From the NCBI GenBank assembly GCA_964614605.1, contig CAZTLU010000001.1, positions 1 to 64,000 on the forward strand: a DNA stretch of 64,000 nt, given 5' to 3'. The notes under the pieces are model-generated. The model was not told where the DNA came from, did not search any database, and saw nothing but the letters and a program-made list of their open reading frames with translations. Below, one piece after another: positions 8,314-17,190 of the stretch. Source of the stretch: Fimenecus sp964614605 (GTDB taxonomy: Bacteria; Bacillota; Clostridia; Oscillospirales; Acutalibacteraceae). Both the position numbers and the translations under genes were made by a program. Each line of letters starts with the position of its first letter. Positions within the stretch are counted from its first letter, which is position 1.

Positions 8314-9945
8314 TTGAGTAATAATGTTAAAATTAGAATTATTTCATCACTTGAAAAGCTTTATCACGGCGACAAAGTACCAGAAAAAACTTTGTCTGGT
8401 TTTTCTATGCTCAAAAACGAGAAAAAATCTTTTCAGATTGTAATAGAAAGTGATATTGATTTTAACGGTACCATCGCAATTGAAACAAATATTAAAGACA
8501 TTCGCAAGTATTCAGTTGAACATATAAAATCTGATTTTCCTATGTGTAATGGTGCTGACGATTATTACAGATTCAGCAACGACGGATATTATCCGGATTT
8601 ATTGTTACCTATTGATAATGAAATTAACATTGTTAAAGGTGTAAATGTATTTTGGGTAGACGTTAACGCAGACACAGAAAGTATCGGTAATGATAATATT
8701 AAAATTTTAATTAACGAAAATGATGTTCTGATTGCAGAAACTTCATTATATATTGAAATTATTGATTGCTCTCTTGATTTCAATGATTTTATTTATACAA
8801 ATTGGTTTCACACGGATTGTCTGATGTCGCATTATAATTTTGAAGCTTTTTCAGAGGAATATTGGCGAGTTACCGAAAACTTTTTAGAAACTGCAAACGA
8901 ATACGGAATGAACTGTGTTCTTACACCGATTTTCACTCCCCCGCTTGATACAGAATTCGGTAAAGAAAGACCGACAGTTCAATTAGTTGATGTAAATCTT
9001 GAAAACGGCGAGTATTCATTTAATTTTGATAAGCTTACAAAGTGGATTGAAATGAGTAAAAGGTGCGGAATCGAATATTTTGAAATGGCACATTTCTTTA
9101 CACAATGGGGTGCTTGTCACGCACCTAAAATTATGGCTGTTGTTGACGGCGAATACAAAAAGATTTTCGGTTGGGAAACCAAGGCAACATCAAAAGAATA
9201 TAAAAAATTCTTGACTGATTTTTCAGTTGAGTTAAAAAAATATCTTGAAGAAAATAATCTTAAAGACAGAGCTTTAATTCATGTAAGCGACGAGCCGAAT
9301 TTCGCAATGCTTCGTTCATATTCAAAGGCTTCAAGACTGATACATAAGCTATATAAGGGCTATAAGATTGTTGACGCATTGTCAGATATATGGTTTTATA
9401 AATTGGGAATTGTCACAACACCAGTCCCCTCAAACGACCATATTGATAAATTTATCGGCAAAACTGCTGAATTGTGGACATATTATTGCAGTGCTCAAAA
9501 TAAAAAATATGTTTCAAACAGATTTTTCTGTAATTCGTCACTTCGTAACAGAGCTCTTGGCTATCAACTCTTCAAATTTGATGTAAAAGGATTTTTGCAT
9601 TGGGGCTACAATTTTTATTATACCCAGCTTTCAAAAGCGGTTATAGACCCATATAAAGTAAGTGACGCGGGCGGCAAATTCCCATCCGGCGACAGTTATG
9701 TGGTTTATCCCGCGGATGATGGCACGACACACCATTCAATAAGATTAAAGGTATTTTATGATGCTTTGCAGGATATGGCGGCGCTGAATACTCTAAAAAA
9801 GCTTACCGATAAGCAAACTTGTCTTGATATTATTGAAGAAAGCGGAAAACATTCAATTACATTCTCTGATTATCCTCATTCTGATGAATGGTTACTCACT
9901 ACAAGAGAAAAAATCAATTTTAAAATTAAGGAAAATATAAAATGA
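8314..9945 (+). CDS. DUF4091 domain protein, GH123-like glycoside hydrolase
   Basis: A 543-residue protein without a signal peptide. The C-terminal half resembles DUF4091 and the GH123 fold: an aromatic GFLHWGYNFYYT segment, the FPSGDSYVVYP segment and the RLKVFYDALQDM helix. The pair Asp-Glu in HVSDEPNF is the expected GH123 acid pair. GH123 members remove GalNAc from glycolipids by a neighbouring-group mechanism, but most DUF4091 proteins are uncharacterised, so activity is inferred. GGAG at 8301-8304 lies 9 bases before the TTG start; no in-frame ATG fits better. It overlaps rodA by ATGA. Confidence 0.8.
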   Translation: MSNNVKIRIISSLEKLYHGDKVPEKTLSGFSMLKNEKKSFQIVIESDIDFNGTIAIETNIKDIRKYSVEHIKSDFPMCNGADDYYRFSNDGYYPDLLLPIDNEINIVKGVNVFWVDVNADTESIGNDNIKILINENDVLIAETSLYIEIIDCSLDFNDFIYTNWFHTDCLMSHYNFEAFSEEYWRVTENFLETANEYGMNCVLTPIFTPPLDTEFGKERPTVQLVDVNLENGEYSFNFDKLTKWIEMSKRCGIEYFEMAHFFTQWGACHAPKIMAVVDGEYKKIFGWETKATSKEYKKFLTDFSVELKKYLEENNLKDRALIHVSDEPNFAMLRSYSKASRLIHKLYKGYKIVDALSDIWFYKLGIVTTPVPSNDHIDKFIGKTAELWTYYCSAQNKKYVSNRFFCNSSLRNRALGYQLFKFDVKGFLHWGYNFYYTQLSKAVIDPYKVSDAGGKFPSGDSYVVYPADDGTTHHSIRLKVFYDALQDMAALNTLKKLTDKQTCLDIIEESGKHSITFSDYPHSDEWLLTTREKINFKIKENIK

Positions 9946-11129
9946 AGAAATTTTTTAAAACCGTAAAAAATTTCATAAAAGAAACCGATAAAATACTTTT
10001 ATTACTCTGCGCATTAGCGTCAACTTTTGGTTGTATAAGTGTTTTGAGTGCGACTTTGTGGAGCGTTGACGAGGGTGAAAAATTCTCTCGTGACTTCTCG
10101 GTTATGGTATTAGCAGTTACGGCAGGTATTATTATGGCACTCATAATCTCGTTGATTGACTATGAGTTTATAATTAGAATGGCACCGCTAATCGGTCTTT
10201 TCTGTATAGGAATTATGGTAATTACTCTGCTTTTCGGTGTTGGTCCCATTGAGCGACCCGACGCTAAAACATGGCTTAAAATCGGTAGTACGGGTATTTA
10301 TTTTCAGCCGTCAGAGCTTGTAAAAATAGGTTTCATCATCACCTTTGGTGTTCATCTTGAAAAGCTAAAAAGCAATATAAATCACCCATTTTCAATTATT
10401 CAGCTGGGTATTCATGCACTCATTCCCGTAGCACTGGTTATAAAATCAGGTGATATGGGCTCTGCACTTGTATTTATGATTATTGCGGTTGCAATGCTTT
10501 TTGTCGCAGGACTTCACTGGGGTTATTTCTTGGCAGGCGGACTTTTAGTTGTTGCCGCATTACCGCTTGCGTGGGTATTCTTGCTTGATAATATTCAGAA
10601 AGAACGATTTTTAGCCCTTGTATATCCTGAACTTTACCCCGATGTCATTTATCAGCAACAACGCGGTATGACAGCACTCGGTAGTGGAGGAATAACGGGT
10701 CAAGGCTTATTCCAAGGCACTCTTACACAGACACCTGATGCAATTCCAGAAGCGGAAAATGATATGATTTTCACCGTTGTTGGCGAGGAATTAGGTCTTG
10801 TAGGTTGTTTTATTGCATTATTTTTACTGACCGCAATTGTTATTAGAATTGCAACCACCGGCAAACACGATAAAATTGGCAATACTAAAATTATGTGCTA
10901 TGGTGTTGCGGCTATGATTGGCGGACAAGTTATTATTAATGTAGGTATGTGCTTGATGCTTCTGCCCGTTATCGGTATTACACTCCCCTTCTTCAGCGCG
11001 GGTGGTTCATCAAATCTTTGCATTTATATTGCAATTGGTTTAATATTAAGCTTTTATCGATATAATCAGCAAAGAGAACTGATTGACGTTAGTCAGCAGA
11101 ATATTTATAATCCGTTCTCGGAAATATAA
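9942..11129 (+). CDS. rodA: RodA/FtsW-family (SEDS) peptidoglycan glycosyltransferase
   Basis: Polytopic membrane protein that polymerises lipid II into glycan strands. The 395-residue protein has about ten membrane segments. SEDS signatures are present: QPSELVKIGFI near 125, GSGGITGQGLFQGT then ENDMIFTVVGEELG, where the Asp is the likely catalytic residue, and LPFFSAGGSS near the end. A cytoplasmic N-terminal tail of about 25 residues precedes the first helix. Its ATG overlaps the DUF4091 stop by four bases, so they are translationally coupled. RodA fits better than FtsW because no division genes are nearby, but the sequence alone does not settle this. Confidence 0.85.
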   Translation: MKKFFKTVKNFIKETDKILLLLCALASTFGCISVLSATLWSVDEGEKFSRDFSVMVLAVTAGIIMALIISLIDYEFIIRMAPLIGLFCIGIMVITLLFGVGPIERPDAKTWLKIGSTGIYFQPSELVKIGFIITFGVHLEKLKSNINHPFSIIQLGIHALIPVALVIKSGDMGSALVFMIIAVAMLFVAGLHWGYFLAGGLLVVAALPLAWVFLLDNIQKERFLALVYPELYPDVIYQQQRGMTALGSGGITGQGLFQGTLTQTPDAIPEAENDMIFTVVGEELGLVGCFIALFLLTAIVIRIATTGKHDKIGNTKIMCYGVAAMIGGQVIINVGMCLMLLPVIGITLPFFSAGGSSNLCIYIAIGLILSFYRYNQQRELIDVSQQNIYNPFSEI

Positions 11130-11134
11130 TTTAT

Positions 11135-11164
11135 AAGCACCCCACGCAGTGAGGTGCTTTTACT
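11135..11164. terminator. Intrinsic terminator between rodA and the XRE gene
   Basis: Stem AAGCACC (11135-11141) with GGTGCTT (11153-11159) followed by T-rich sequence. It sits between convergent genes, ending rodA on the plus strand, with a weaker A/T tail in the other direction. Confidence 0.75.
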
Positions 11165-12265
11165 TTAGTCAGTTAATGAAGATATTATTTCTTTAAATTC
11201 ATGCTTTGATTTAAATTCTTCTGTTAACGGATAATGCTCCAACATCACAATTTTCATAAACTGGCATAAATTATTTTCACGATATGGCGGTCCGAAATTA
11301 TAATGTCTCATTGCTTTCTCTGAGATTTCAGGATTATTGTCAAGTTCTTTAGCATATTCGGCAGCGACTTTCAAGTATTTCAAGGCATTTGTATCATCGC
11401 CTGTCTGCTGATACAAATATCCGATACATCCATAAGTGTAAAGCCTGTTAATACAGTTTTTACCATAATTACCATCAGGAAAAATCAAATTTATAAGACC
11501 TTGAATGTGTAAAAATATTTCAAGTCTTTTTTCAGGCTCATAATTTAAGCAATAACCAAATGCTGTATCCTGAAACTGAAATAATAATTCTTCAAGAGCT
11601 TTTTTATGAGTTGAATAATACAATTCAGTATCAAAGGCTAAATTCATTAAATGTAATTCCCTTGAATCTTTCATAGATGGTAAAGTGTTAGTTATTTCTT
11701 CTGCCAGTTCAAGATATTCTTTTTTTGTGCGATATTTGCCATTTTCATCAGGAATACATTGATATTTTATTAGTAAATGTGCAATCATAATTACCTTTGA
11801 GCGTATTCTGATGCTGTCATCTGTACAGTGATTTTGAATATTCTCATAAATGGCAGTTATTTCTTTTGTAGTTGATTTGTACTCACCATTTATAAAATCT
11901 TTTACCTCCTGCAAAAGCTCCATATATCGAATAAGAATTCTAAAATCACCCGGAAATTCTTTTACCGCTTCTTGAAATTTATTGAAAGTTAAAGTTAAAT
12001 CTTTCAATTTCATATCATCATAAAGTTTAAGATATTCATTGATTTTCTGTTCATCAAGAGATTTATTAGTTCCCAATAAGTCATCAATGGTAATGCCAAA
12101 AAATCTTGAAATTATAGGTAGCATTGTTATATCGGGATAGGTTTCTCCCCTTTCCCATTTGCTTACAGTTTGAAAAGAAACGCCTAAAAATTCGGCAAGA
12201 GTTTCTTGCGTCAATTCTTTTTCTTTGCGGAGTTTTTTAAGATTTTTACCAAAATAAATTGTCAT
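11165..12265 (-). CDS. XRE-family transcriptional regulator with a TPR-like C-terminal region
   Basis: A 366-residue regulator. Residues 5-62 form a Cro/C1-type helix-turn-helix (LRKEKELTQETLAEFLGVS, then QTVSKWERGE), with the common SKWERG recognition helix. The remaining ~300 residues are helical and look like tetratricopeptide-type repeats, as in RRNPP-like or nutrient-sensing regulators; I recognise no ligand domain. AAGGTGA precedes the ATG. A promoter and a palindrome lie directly upstream, suggesting self-regulation. It is transcribed alone: pcrA upstream ends with its own terminator. Targets are unknown. Confidence 0.85.
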   Translation of the reverse strand: MTIYFGKNLKKLRKEKELTQETLAEFLGVSFQTVSKWERGETYPDITMLPIISRFFGITIDDLLGTNKSLDEQKINEYLKLYDDMKLKDLTLTFNKFQEAVKEFPGDFRILIRYMELLQEVKDFINGEYKSTTKEITAIYENIQNHCTDDSIRIRSKVIMIAHLLIKYQCIPDENGKYRTKKEYLELAEEITNTLPSMKDSRELHLMNLAFDTELYYSTHKKALEELLFQFQDTAFGYCLNYEPEKRLEIFLHIQGLINLIFPDGNYGKNCINRLYTYGCIGYLYQQTGDDTNALKYLKVAAEYAKELDNNPEISEKAMRHYNFGPPYRENNLCQFMKIVMLEHYPLTEEFKSKHEFKEIISSLTD

Positions 12266-12286
12266 AAAATCACCTTTTCATTATTT

Positions 12287-12299
12287 GGTAGCGCTATCC
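12287..12299. promoter_or_regulatory. Palindromic candidate operator upstream of the XRE gene
   Basis: GGTAGCGCTATCC is a near-perfect 13-base palindrome with a perfect TAGCGCTA core. It lies 22 bases before the start codon and just downstream of the -10 box, where a bound repressor would block initiation. Binding by the XRE protein itself is an inference from position. Confidence 0.5.
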
Positions 12300-12307
12300 A
12301 TAGCTTT

Positions 12308-12336
12308 ATAATAACTATAAATTTTAGTTTTTGCAA
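12308..12336 (-). promoter_or_regulatory. Promoter for the XRE regulator
   Basis: Minus-strand -35 TTGCAA (12331-12336), 17-base spacer, -10 TATTAT (12308-12313). Predicted start falls just before the palindrome at 12287-12299. Confidence 0.6.
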
Positions 12337-12390
12337 TATCTTTGTTCTTGAATTAAATTCGCTTATTGGGCGAATTATTCAATTATATGT

Positions 12391-12416
12391 AAAAAGAGGC
12401 CACATAAGTGACCTCT
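12391..12416 (-). terminator. Intrinsic terminator of pcrA
   Basis: In minus-strand RNA, AGAGGTCAC pairs with GTGGCCTCT (one G-U), then TTTTTAC. It starts 5 bases after the pcrA stop. The same stem on the plus strand has a C-A mismatch, so the minus orientation is favoured. Confidence 0.78.
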
Positions 12417-12420
12417 ATAT

Positions 12421-14772
12421 TTATGCCTTTTTAACGGCTCCCATATTTGCCATAATCTTTTTGGTTCCTACCTTTTCAAAGGCAATTTCCATAAGAGTAT
12501 CATTACCCATTGGTTTGAGTGAAACAATCATACCCTTACCGAATACGCGATGAACTACCTCTTCTCCCACCATAAAGGCTTCTGTAGATTTCTTAGGTGC
12601 AGAGCCAAATCCTACACCAAAGCCAAGAGGCCTTGTTGTTGCCGGATGAATTTTTGTTTGCGACGCTCTGTTTTGAACAGGTGTTCTGGGCTTAACAAGG
12701 CTCTGACAACATTCTTTTGGTAATTCCTCTAAAAATCTTGAAGGAAGATTGTATTTTGTCGAACCGAAAATCGTTCTTGAACGGGTATTGAGAAGATATA
12801 ACTTTTCTTTTGCACGGGTAATGCCTACATAAGCAAGTCTTCGTTCTTCTTCAATTTCGGTTGGGTCGTACATAGACTGCATGCCGGGGAATACGCCCTC
12901 TTCAAGACCGGGAATGAATACCACAGGGAATTCAAGACCCTTTGATGAGTGAAGTGTCATAAGAACAACTGTATCAGCATCCGCATTATAATTGTCAATA
13001 TCAGTAAGCAATGCAACTTCCTCAAGGAAATCAGACAACTCACCCTCGGGATTTTCTTCTTTGAATCTTAAAAGGTTATTATTTAACTCGTCTAAGTTCT
13101 GAAGTCTATCTTCACCTTTTTCTTTATCCGCGACAGTCATCGCCTTGTAGCCTGTTTCATCAAGCAAAGAGATGAATACTGATGACGGTGACTCGCGTGT
13201 GAGCAAATCAGAAAAGCTTTCAATCATTTGGGTGAACTCAATAAGTTTTGGTGCACCGCGTTTAAGCTTTTCATATTCGTCAGCAGATTTTAATACATCA
13301 AACAAACTAATACCCAATGTATCTGCTATTTCTTTTGCAGCTGTAACGGTACCAACACCGATACCACGTTTGGGTACATTGATAATTCTTTCAAGACGCA
13401 CGCTATCATCGTGATTTGCAATAACAGAAAGATACGCTAAAGCGTCTTTAATTTCCATTCGGTCATAGAATTTACGACCGCCGATAATTCTATAAGGAAT
13501 ACCGCTTCGTACCAACGCACGCTCAACAGAGTTTGACATAGAATTCATTCGATAGAGCACGGCAAAATCACTGAATTTGCCTGTTGAGCCCATCTGTTTC
13601 ATAATCTCATCTGCTATAAACTTGCCCTCAGCAAATTCATCGTCAAGGGTATTGAGGGTTATTTTCTCACCCTCACCGTTTGAAGTCCAAAGGTTTTTAC
13701 CTTTACGGTTTTCATTGTTAGAAATAACCGCATTAGCAACATCAAGAATATTCTGTGTTGAACGGTAATTCTGTTCAAGACGGATAACCTGTGCATTTTT
13801 AAAATTCTTTTCAAAACTCAAAATATTTTCAATGGTAGCACCACGGAATTTATAAATACTCTGGTCGTCATCACCAACTACGCAGATGTTGTTATAGCCC
13901 TCTGACAAGAGCTTTGTGAGAATAAACTGTGCATGGTTTGTATCCTGATACTCATCTACAAGCACATATTTAAACTTATTCTGATAATATTCTCGTACAT
14001 CGTCATTTTCCTGTAAAAGCTTAACAGTATAGAAAATAATATCGTCGAAATCCATTGCATCCGCATTTTTTAGAAGCTTCTGATATTTCTGATAACACTC
14101 ACCTATCTGCTTTTCTCTGTAATTACCACTACCTAAATTCAAGAACTCTTCGGGTGGAACAAGCCTATCCTTTGCTCGACTAATTTCTGCAAGGATTGAT
14201 TTGTGTGGCAATAATTTATCGTCAATATTAAGAAGTCGCTGACAATCCTTTATAACGCGTTTACTGTCGTCAGTATCATAGATAGTGAAATGCTTTGAAA
14301 AACCTAATAATTCGGCATTTCTGCGCAAAATACGCACACATATTGAATGGAATGTGCCGGCCCAGATATCATTTGCTTCTTCGCCAATACGAAGAACAAG
14401 TCTTTCTTTTAACTCGTTCGCCGCTTTATTCGTGAAAGTGAATGCGAGAATCTCCCAAGGCTTTGGCGCATCAACAGAAAGCACATATTTAATTTGCTCA
14501 TATACAGATGCGTCACCATTATAATATTTATTAAGTAACTCAAAAGTATTGTCGTATGTACGGCAATCAATTACATTTGAGCCGTATGCTCTGCCGTATT
14601 TCATTAGGTTGGCGATACGGTTTACAAGCACAGTAGTCTTACCGCTACCTGCACCTGCCAGAATTAAAAGCGGCCCGTCAACTGATAAGACCGCTTTCAT
14701 CTGCATATCGTTCATTCTGCTAAATTCTTTTTTAATGATTTTATCTCTTAACTCACAGATTTGTGAATGCAT
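12421..14772 (-). CDS. pcrA: ATP-dependent 3'-5' DNA helicase PcrA/UvrD
   Basis: Superfamily 1A helicase for nucleotide-excision repair and removal of recombination or transcription blocks. The 783-residue protein has Walker A GAGSGKTT near 39-46, motif II VLVDEYQDT, motif III region VGDDDQSIYKFRGA, motif IV QNYRST, motif V TLHSSKGLEF and motif VI YVGITRAKEKLYLL. The short C-terminal Tudor-like segment of PcrA (GEEVVHRVFGKGMI) is present. AGGAG precedes the ATG. It is the last gene of a unit with a DivIVA-like protein and a fumarase beta subunit, and starts 11 bases after the latter's stop. Confidence 0.95.
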   Translation of the reverse strand: MHSQICELRDKIIKKEFSRMNDMQMKAVLSVDGPLLILAGAGSGKTTVLVNRIANLMKYGRAYGSNVIDCRTYDNTFELLNKYYNGDASVYEQIKYVLSVDAPKPWEILAFTFTNKAANELKERLVLRIGEEANDIWAGTFHSICVRILRRNAELLGFSKHFTIYDTDDSKRVIKDCQRLLNIDDKLLPHKSILAEISRAKDRLVPPEEFLNLGSGNYREKQIGECYQKYQKLLKNADAMDFDDIIFYTVKLLQENDDVREYYQNKFKYVLVDEYQDTNHAQFILTKLLSEGYNNICVVGDDDQSIYKFRGATIENILSFEKNFKNAQVIRLEQNYRSTQNILDVANAVISNNENRKGKNLWTSNGEGEKITLNTLDDEFAEGKFIADEIMKQMGSTGKFSDFAVLYRMNSMSNSVERALVRSGIPYRIIGGRKFYDRMEIKDALAYLSVIANHDDSVRLERIINVPKRGIGVGTVTAAKEIADTLGISLFDVLKSADEYEKLKRGAPKLIEFTQMIESFSDLLTRESPSSVFISLLDETGYKAMTVADKEKGEDRLQNLDELNNNLLRFKEENPEGELSDFLEEVALLTDIDNYNADADTVVLMTLHSSKGLEFPVVFIPGLEEGVFPGMQSMYDPTEIEEERRLAYVGITRAKEKLYLLNTRSRTIFGSTKYNLPSRFLEELPKECCQSLVKPRTPVQNRASQTKIHPATTRPLGFGVGFGSAPKKSTEAFMVGEEVVHRVFGKGMIVSLKPMGNDTLMEIAFEKVGTKKIMANMGAVKKA

Positions 14773-14783
14773 TTTATATTCTC

Positions 14784-15311
14784 CTATTTAAATAAACTGC
14801 CACCGTTGCAGTCAATTGCAACAATAAGCGGAAAATCTTTAATTTCAAGCTTTTTAACCGATTCACAGCCCAATTCCTCAAATGCAATTACCTCACTACT
14901 TGTAATGCATTTTGAAGCAAGAGCACCAGCACCACCTATGGCACAAAAGTAAACAGCTTTATTACGATTTATCGCCTCGCAGACCTCATTAGAACGAGGT
15001 CCTTTGCCAATCATTGCCTTTAGCCCCAAATCAAGAAATTCGGGAGTAAATTTATCCATTCTGCCTGAGGTCGTGGGACCGCAACTACCAATTGGAAGGC
15101 CTTCGGGTGTAGGAGTTGGTCCCGAATAATAAATAACCGCATTCTGCAAATCAAATGGCAAACTCCCGTTACTATCAATTAAAGCCTTAATTTTTTTATG
15201 TGCAGCGTCACGGGCGGTAAAAACTGTGCCTGAAAGCAATACTCTGTCGCCTGCTTTTAATTTATTTGCAAATTCAGTTATTTTTGATGTATGCAAAGCA
15301 TATTGCGCCAT
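14784..15311 (-). CDS. Class I fumarase-type hydro-lyase, beta (C-terminal) subunit
   Basis: The 175-residue protein matches the beta subunit of two-subunit iron-sulfur fumarases and L(+)-tartrate dehydratases, the half carrying the swivelling substrate-binding domain. Recognisable blocks are LLSGTVFTARDAAHK (about 25-39), IGSCGPTTSGRMD (about 73-85) and GKGPRSNEVCEA. It should convert fumarate and malate only with the alpha subunit, which binds the [4Fe-4S] cluster. No alpha gene adjoins it: the gene upstream is DivIVA-like and the one downstream is pcrA. GAAGG in the end of the upstream gene serves as ribosome site, giving a 2-base spacing. Fumarase is likelier than tartrate dehydratase in this background. 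Confidence 0.85.
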   Translation of the reverse strand: MAQYALHTSKITEFANKLKAGDRVLLSGTVFTARDAAHKKIKALIDSNGSLPFDLQNAVIYYSGPTPTPEGLPIGSCGPTTSGRMDKFTPEFLDLGLKAMIGKGPRSNEVCEAINRNKAVYFCAIGGAGALASKCITSSEVIAFEELGCESVKKLEIKDFPLIVAIDCNGGSLFK

Positions 15312-15313
15312 AA

Positions 15314-16036
15314 TTAACCTTCTTTGATATCTGAATTAAAATCCTCTGTATGTTCAGAATATGAAATTACAGTAAAATTATTCTCGTCTGAAAAGTCGTT
15401 ATCAAATTCAAAATTGTGCGCTTCAATTCCCGTCAAATCTGTATGAAGATTAAGCAATGTTGATGCGGAAGAATTAAGCTTTGTTCCCAGAGCATATACA
15501 TCTTTATGAAGTTGTTCAAGAGATGAATTGAACTTTCTTGAAATAGCGTCAACATCCTTTAAAAGCTGCTCAATCTCATTAGCCTGATTTTTAACATCCT
15601 GTGAAGCAATTGCACCAATGTCTTTTGCCTTTGCCTTTGCATTGTCAACAAGGTCATCACTATAACGACGGGCATCGATATAAGCGGCACCAATCTGCTT
15701 CTCTGCACGACGAAGTTTTTCACTCTTTTCATCATACTCCGCAATTTTTTCGCTGAACTGTTTGTTCTCTTTAAGCGCAAGCTCAAGCTTAACTGCAAGG
15801 TCATTTGCCTCTTTTTCTTTCGCGGCAAGCTTATCATTGACCGACGACAAGGTATCAAGCTTAATTTCAAGCTCATCAATTTTACGCTTAAGTTCAACTG
15901 ATTCTTCACGCTTTGTATCAAGCATTGACTTGATGTCAGCAGTTTCTGTCTGCAACTGTTCAACGTATGCAAGAACATCGGATTTTTTAAATCCGCCGAA
16001 TAATGTGGTCTTCATAATTGTGAATTCTTTACTCAT
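15314..16036 (-). CDS. DivIVA-domain-like coiled-coil protein
   Basis: A 240-residue cytoplasmic protein. The N-terminal segment FGGFKKSDVLAYVEQLQ (about 13-29) resembles the DivIVA/GpsB membrane-curvature motif. Residues about 25-190 form long heptad-rich coiled coil with many Lys, Glu and Leu, and the tail is acidic. DivIVA-like proteins mark poles or septa and recruit partners; which process this one serves is not visible. AGAGGAA precedes the ATG and a promoter lies at 16067-16095. It heads a unit with the fumarase beta subunit and pcrA. Confidence 0.72.
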   Translation of the reverse strand: MSKEFTIMKTTLFGGFKKSDVLAYVEQLQTETADIKSMLDTKREESVELKRKIDELEIKLDTLSSVNDKLAAKEKEANDLAVKLELALKENKQFSEKIAEYDEKSEKLRRAEKQIGAAYIDARRYSDDLVDNAKAKAKDIGAIASQDVKNQANEIEQLLKDVDAISRKFNSSLEQLHKDVYALGTKLNSSASTLLNLHTDLTGIEAHNFEFDNDFSDENNFTVISYSEHTEDFNSDIKEG

Positions 16037-16066
16037 AACAAATTCCTCTTATGTAAATGATAATTT

Positions 16067-16095
16067 ATTTTAACAGATTTTTTATAATAAAACAA
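16067..16095 (-). promoter_or_regulatory. Promoter for the divIVA-like / fumarase beta / pcrA unit
   Basis: Minus-strand -35 TTGTTT (16090-16095), 17-base spacer, -10 TAAAAT (16067-16072), about 30 bases from the ATG. Confidence 0.5.
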
Positions 16096-16133
16096 CAGTT
16101 ATTCAAAAATTTATCGATTAACATAAAAAACAA

Positions 16134-16162
16134 TAGACATTTGAATTATTTGGTTGTAAAAT
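16134..16162 (+). promoter_or_regulatory. Promoter for the alpha/beta hydrolase
   Basis: -35 TAGACA (16134-16139), 17-base spacer, -10 TAAAAT (16157-16162). AAGGAGGAG follows at 16169-16177, so the untranslated leader would be only about 15 bases. Confidence 0.55.
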
Positions 16163-16183
16163 GTACCTAAGGAGGAGTTTTTT

Positions 16184-17155
16184 ATGAAAAAGAATACTAA
16201 AAAGGCACTTAAAACTGCAGGAATTGTAGGCGCAACAGCTGCTGCAACCTATTTTTTAATCGGTAACTTCTTTTATTATGTGACTCTCACAAAGGGCGGG
16301 CTTAAAAATCCTTTTATTGCAAAAATTGCAAGCGGCACAAAAGAAAAAGATGAAGAGAGAATACGCCTTGACGCAATTAAAGAACAAGGAAAAGAATGGT
16401 TTGACAACGCAAACAAAGAAAAAGTAATTATTAAATCAACAAACGAAAATAAAAATTTACACGCAGATTTCCTTTTCCCCGAAAAAGAAAGTGATGTTTT
16501 TGTAATTATTATTCATGGCTATACTTCAGAGCCCAGAGGCATGGGTATGTACGCGCAGAAATATCACGAATTGGGATATAATGTTCTTATGCCAAGCCTT
16601 AACGGACACGCCGACAGTGAATCTGGCACAGTAACAATGGGTTGGAAGGACAGACTTGATATTGTTGATTGGGCCAATTTCATAGCAGAGAATTACCCTA
16701 AAAGCAAAATCGTTCTTCACGGTGAATCAATGGGTGCCGCAACAACAATGATGACTACGGGCGAACCCTTGCCTGATAATGTAAAAGTGGCTGTTGCAGA
16801 CTGTGGTTACACTTCAGTATGGGATATTTTCAGTAATAAGATTAAGAATAACTTTAAAATGCACGAATTCCCAACTCTTTACAGCGCAAACACGATAAAT
16901 AAGATTTATTCGGGATTCGATTTTAAAGAAGCATCGACAGTTGAACAACTAAAAAAATCAAAGACACCTACCATATTCATTCACGGCGACAAAGATACCT
17001 TTGTCCCCTACGAAATGCTTGACAGAGTTTACGAAGCGTGTGCAAGTGAAAAAGAAAAGATTACAATCCCCGACTCACCTCATGCGCGAAACGCTTGTGT
17101 CGACCCCGAGCTTTATTGGAATTCAGTCATAGAATTTATTAGTAAATACATATAA
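16184..17155 (+). CDS. Membrane-anchored alpha/beta hydrolase (serine aminopeptidase-like S33/DUF1100 type)
   Basis: A 323-residue protein with one N-terminal membrane helix (about 10-34) and an alpha/beta-hydrolase domain. The catalytic set is visible: oxyanion motif HGYTSEP (111-117), nucleophile elbow GESMG with Ser182, Asp271 in HGDKDTFVP and His300 in SPHAR. Relatives are called alpha/beta hydrolases with no fixed substrate; the lipid-facing anchor suggests an esterase or lipase acting at the membrane, on whichever side the domain lies. It is transcribed alone between its own promoter and terminator. Confidence 0.88.
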   Translation: MKKNTKKALKTAGIVGATAAATYFLIGNFFYYVTLTKGGLKNPFIAKIASGTKEKDEERIRLDAIKEQGKEWFDNANKEKVIIKSTNENKNLHADFLFPEKESDVFVIIIHGYTSEPRGMGMYAQKYHELGYNVLMPSLNGHADSESGTVTMGWKDRLDIVDWANFIAENYPKSKIVLHGESMGAATTMMTTGEPLPDNVKVAVADCGYTSVWDIFSNKIKNNFKMHEFPTLYSANTINKIYSGFDFKEASTVEQLKKSKTPTIFIHGDKDTFVPYEMLDRVYEACASEKEKITIPDSPHARNACVDPELYWNSVIEFISKYI

Positions 17156-17161
17156 AAATTG

Positions 17162-17190
17162 ACCCCAACCGATTGGTTGGGGTTAACTTT
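17162..17190. terminator. Bidirectional terminator between convergent genes
   Basis: Perfect 9-bp stem ACCCCAACC (17162-17170) with GGTTGGGGT (17175-17183) and a GATT loop, followed by TAACTTTTAC on the plus strand and A/T-rich sequence on the other side. It separates the hydrolase gene from the dockerin protein gene. Confidence 0.8.

Noticed and set aside
12356..12376. Hairpin AATTCGC/GCGAATT between pcrA and the XRE gene
   Set aside because: Short, AT-rich and without a T-run; not a convincing terminator, and no clear regulatory placement.
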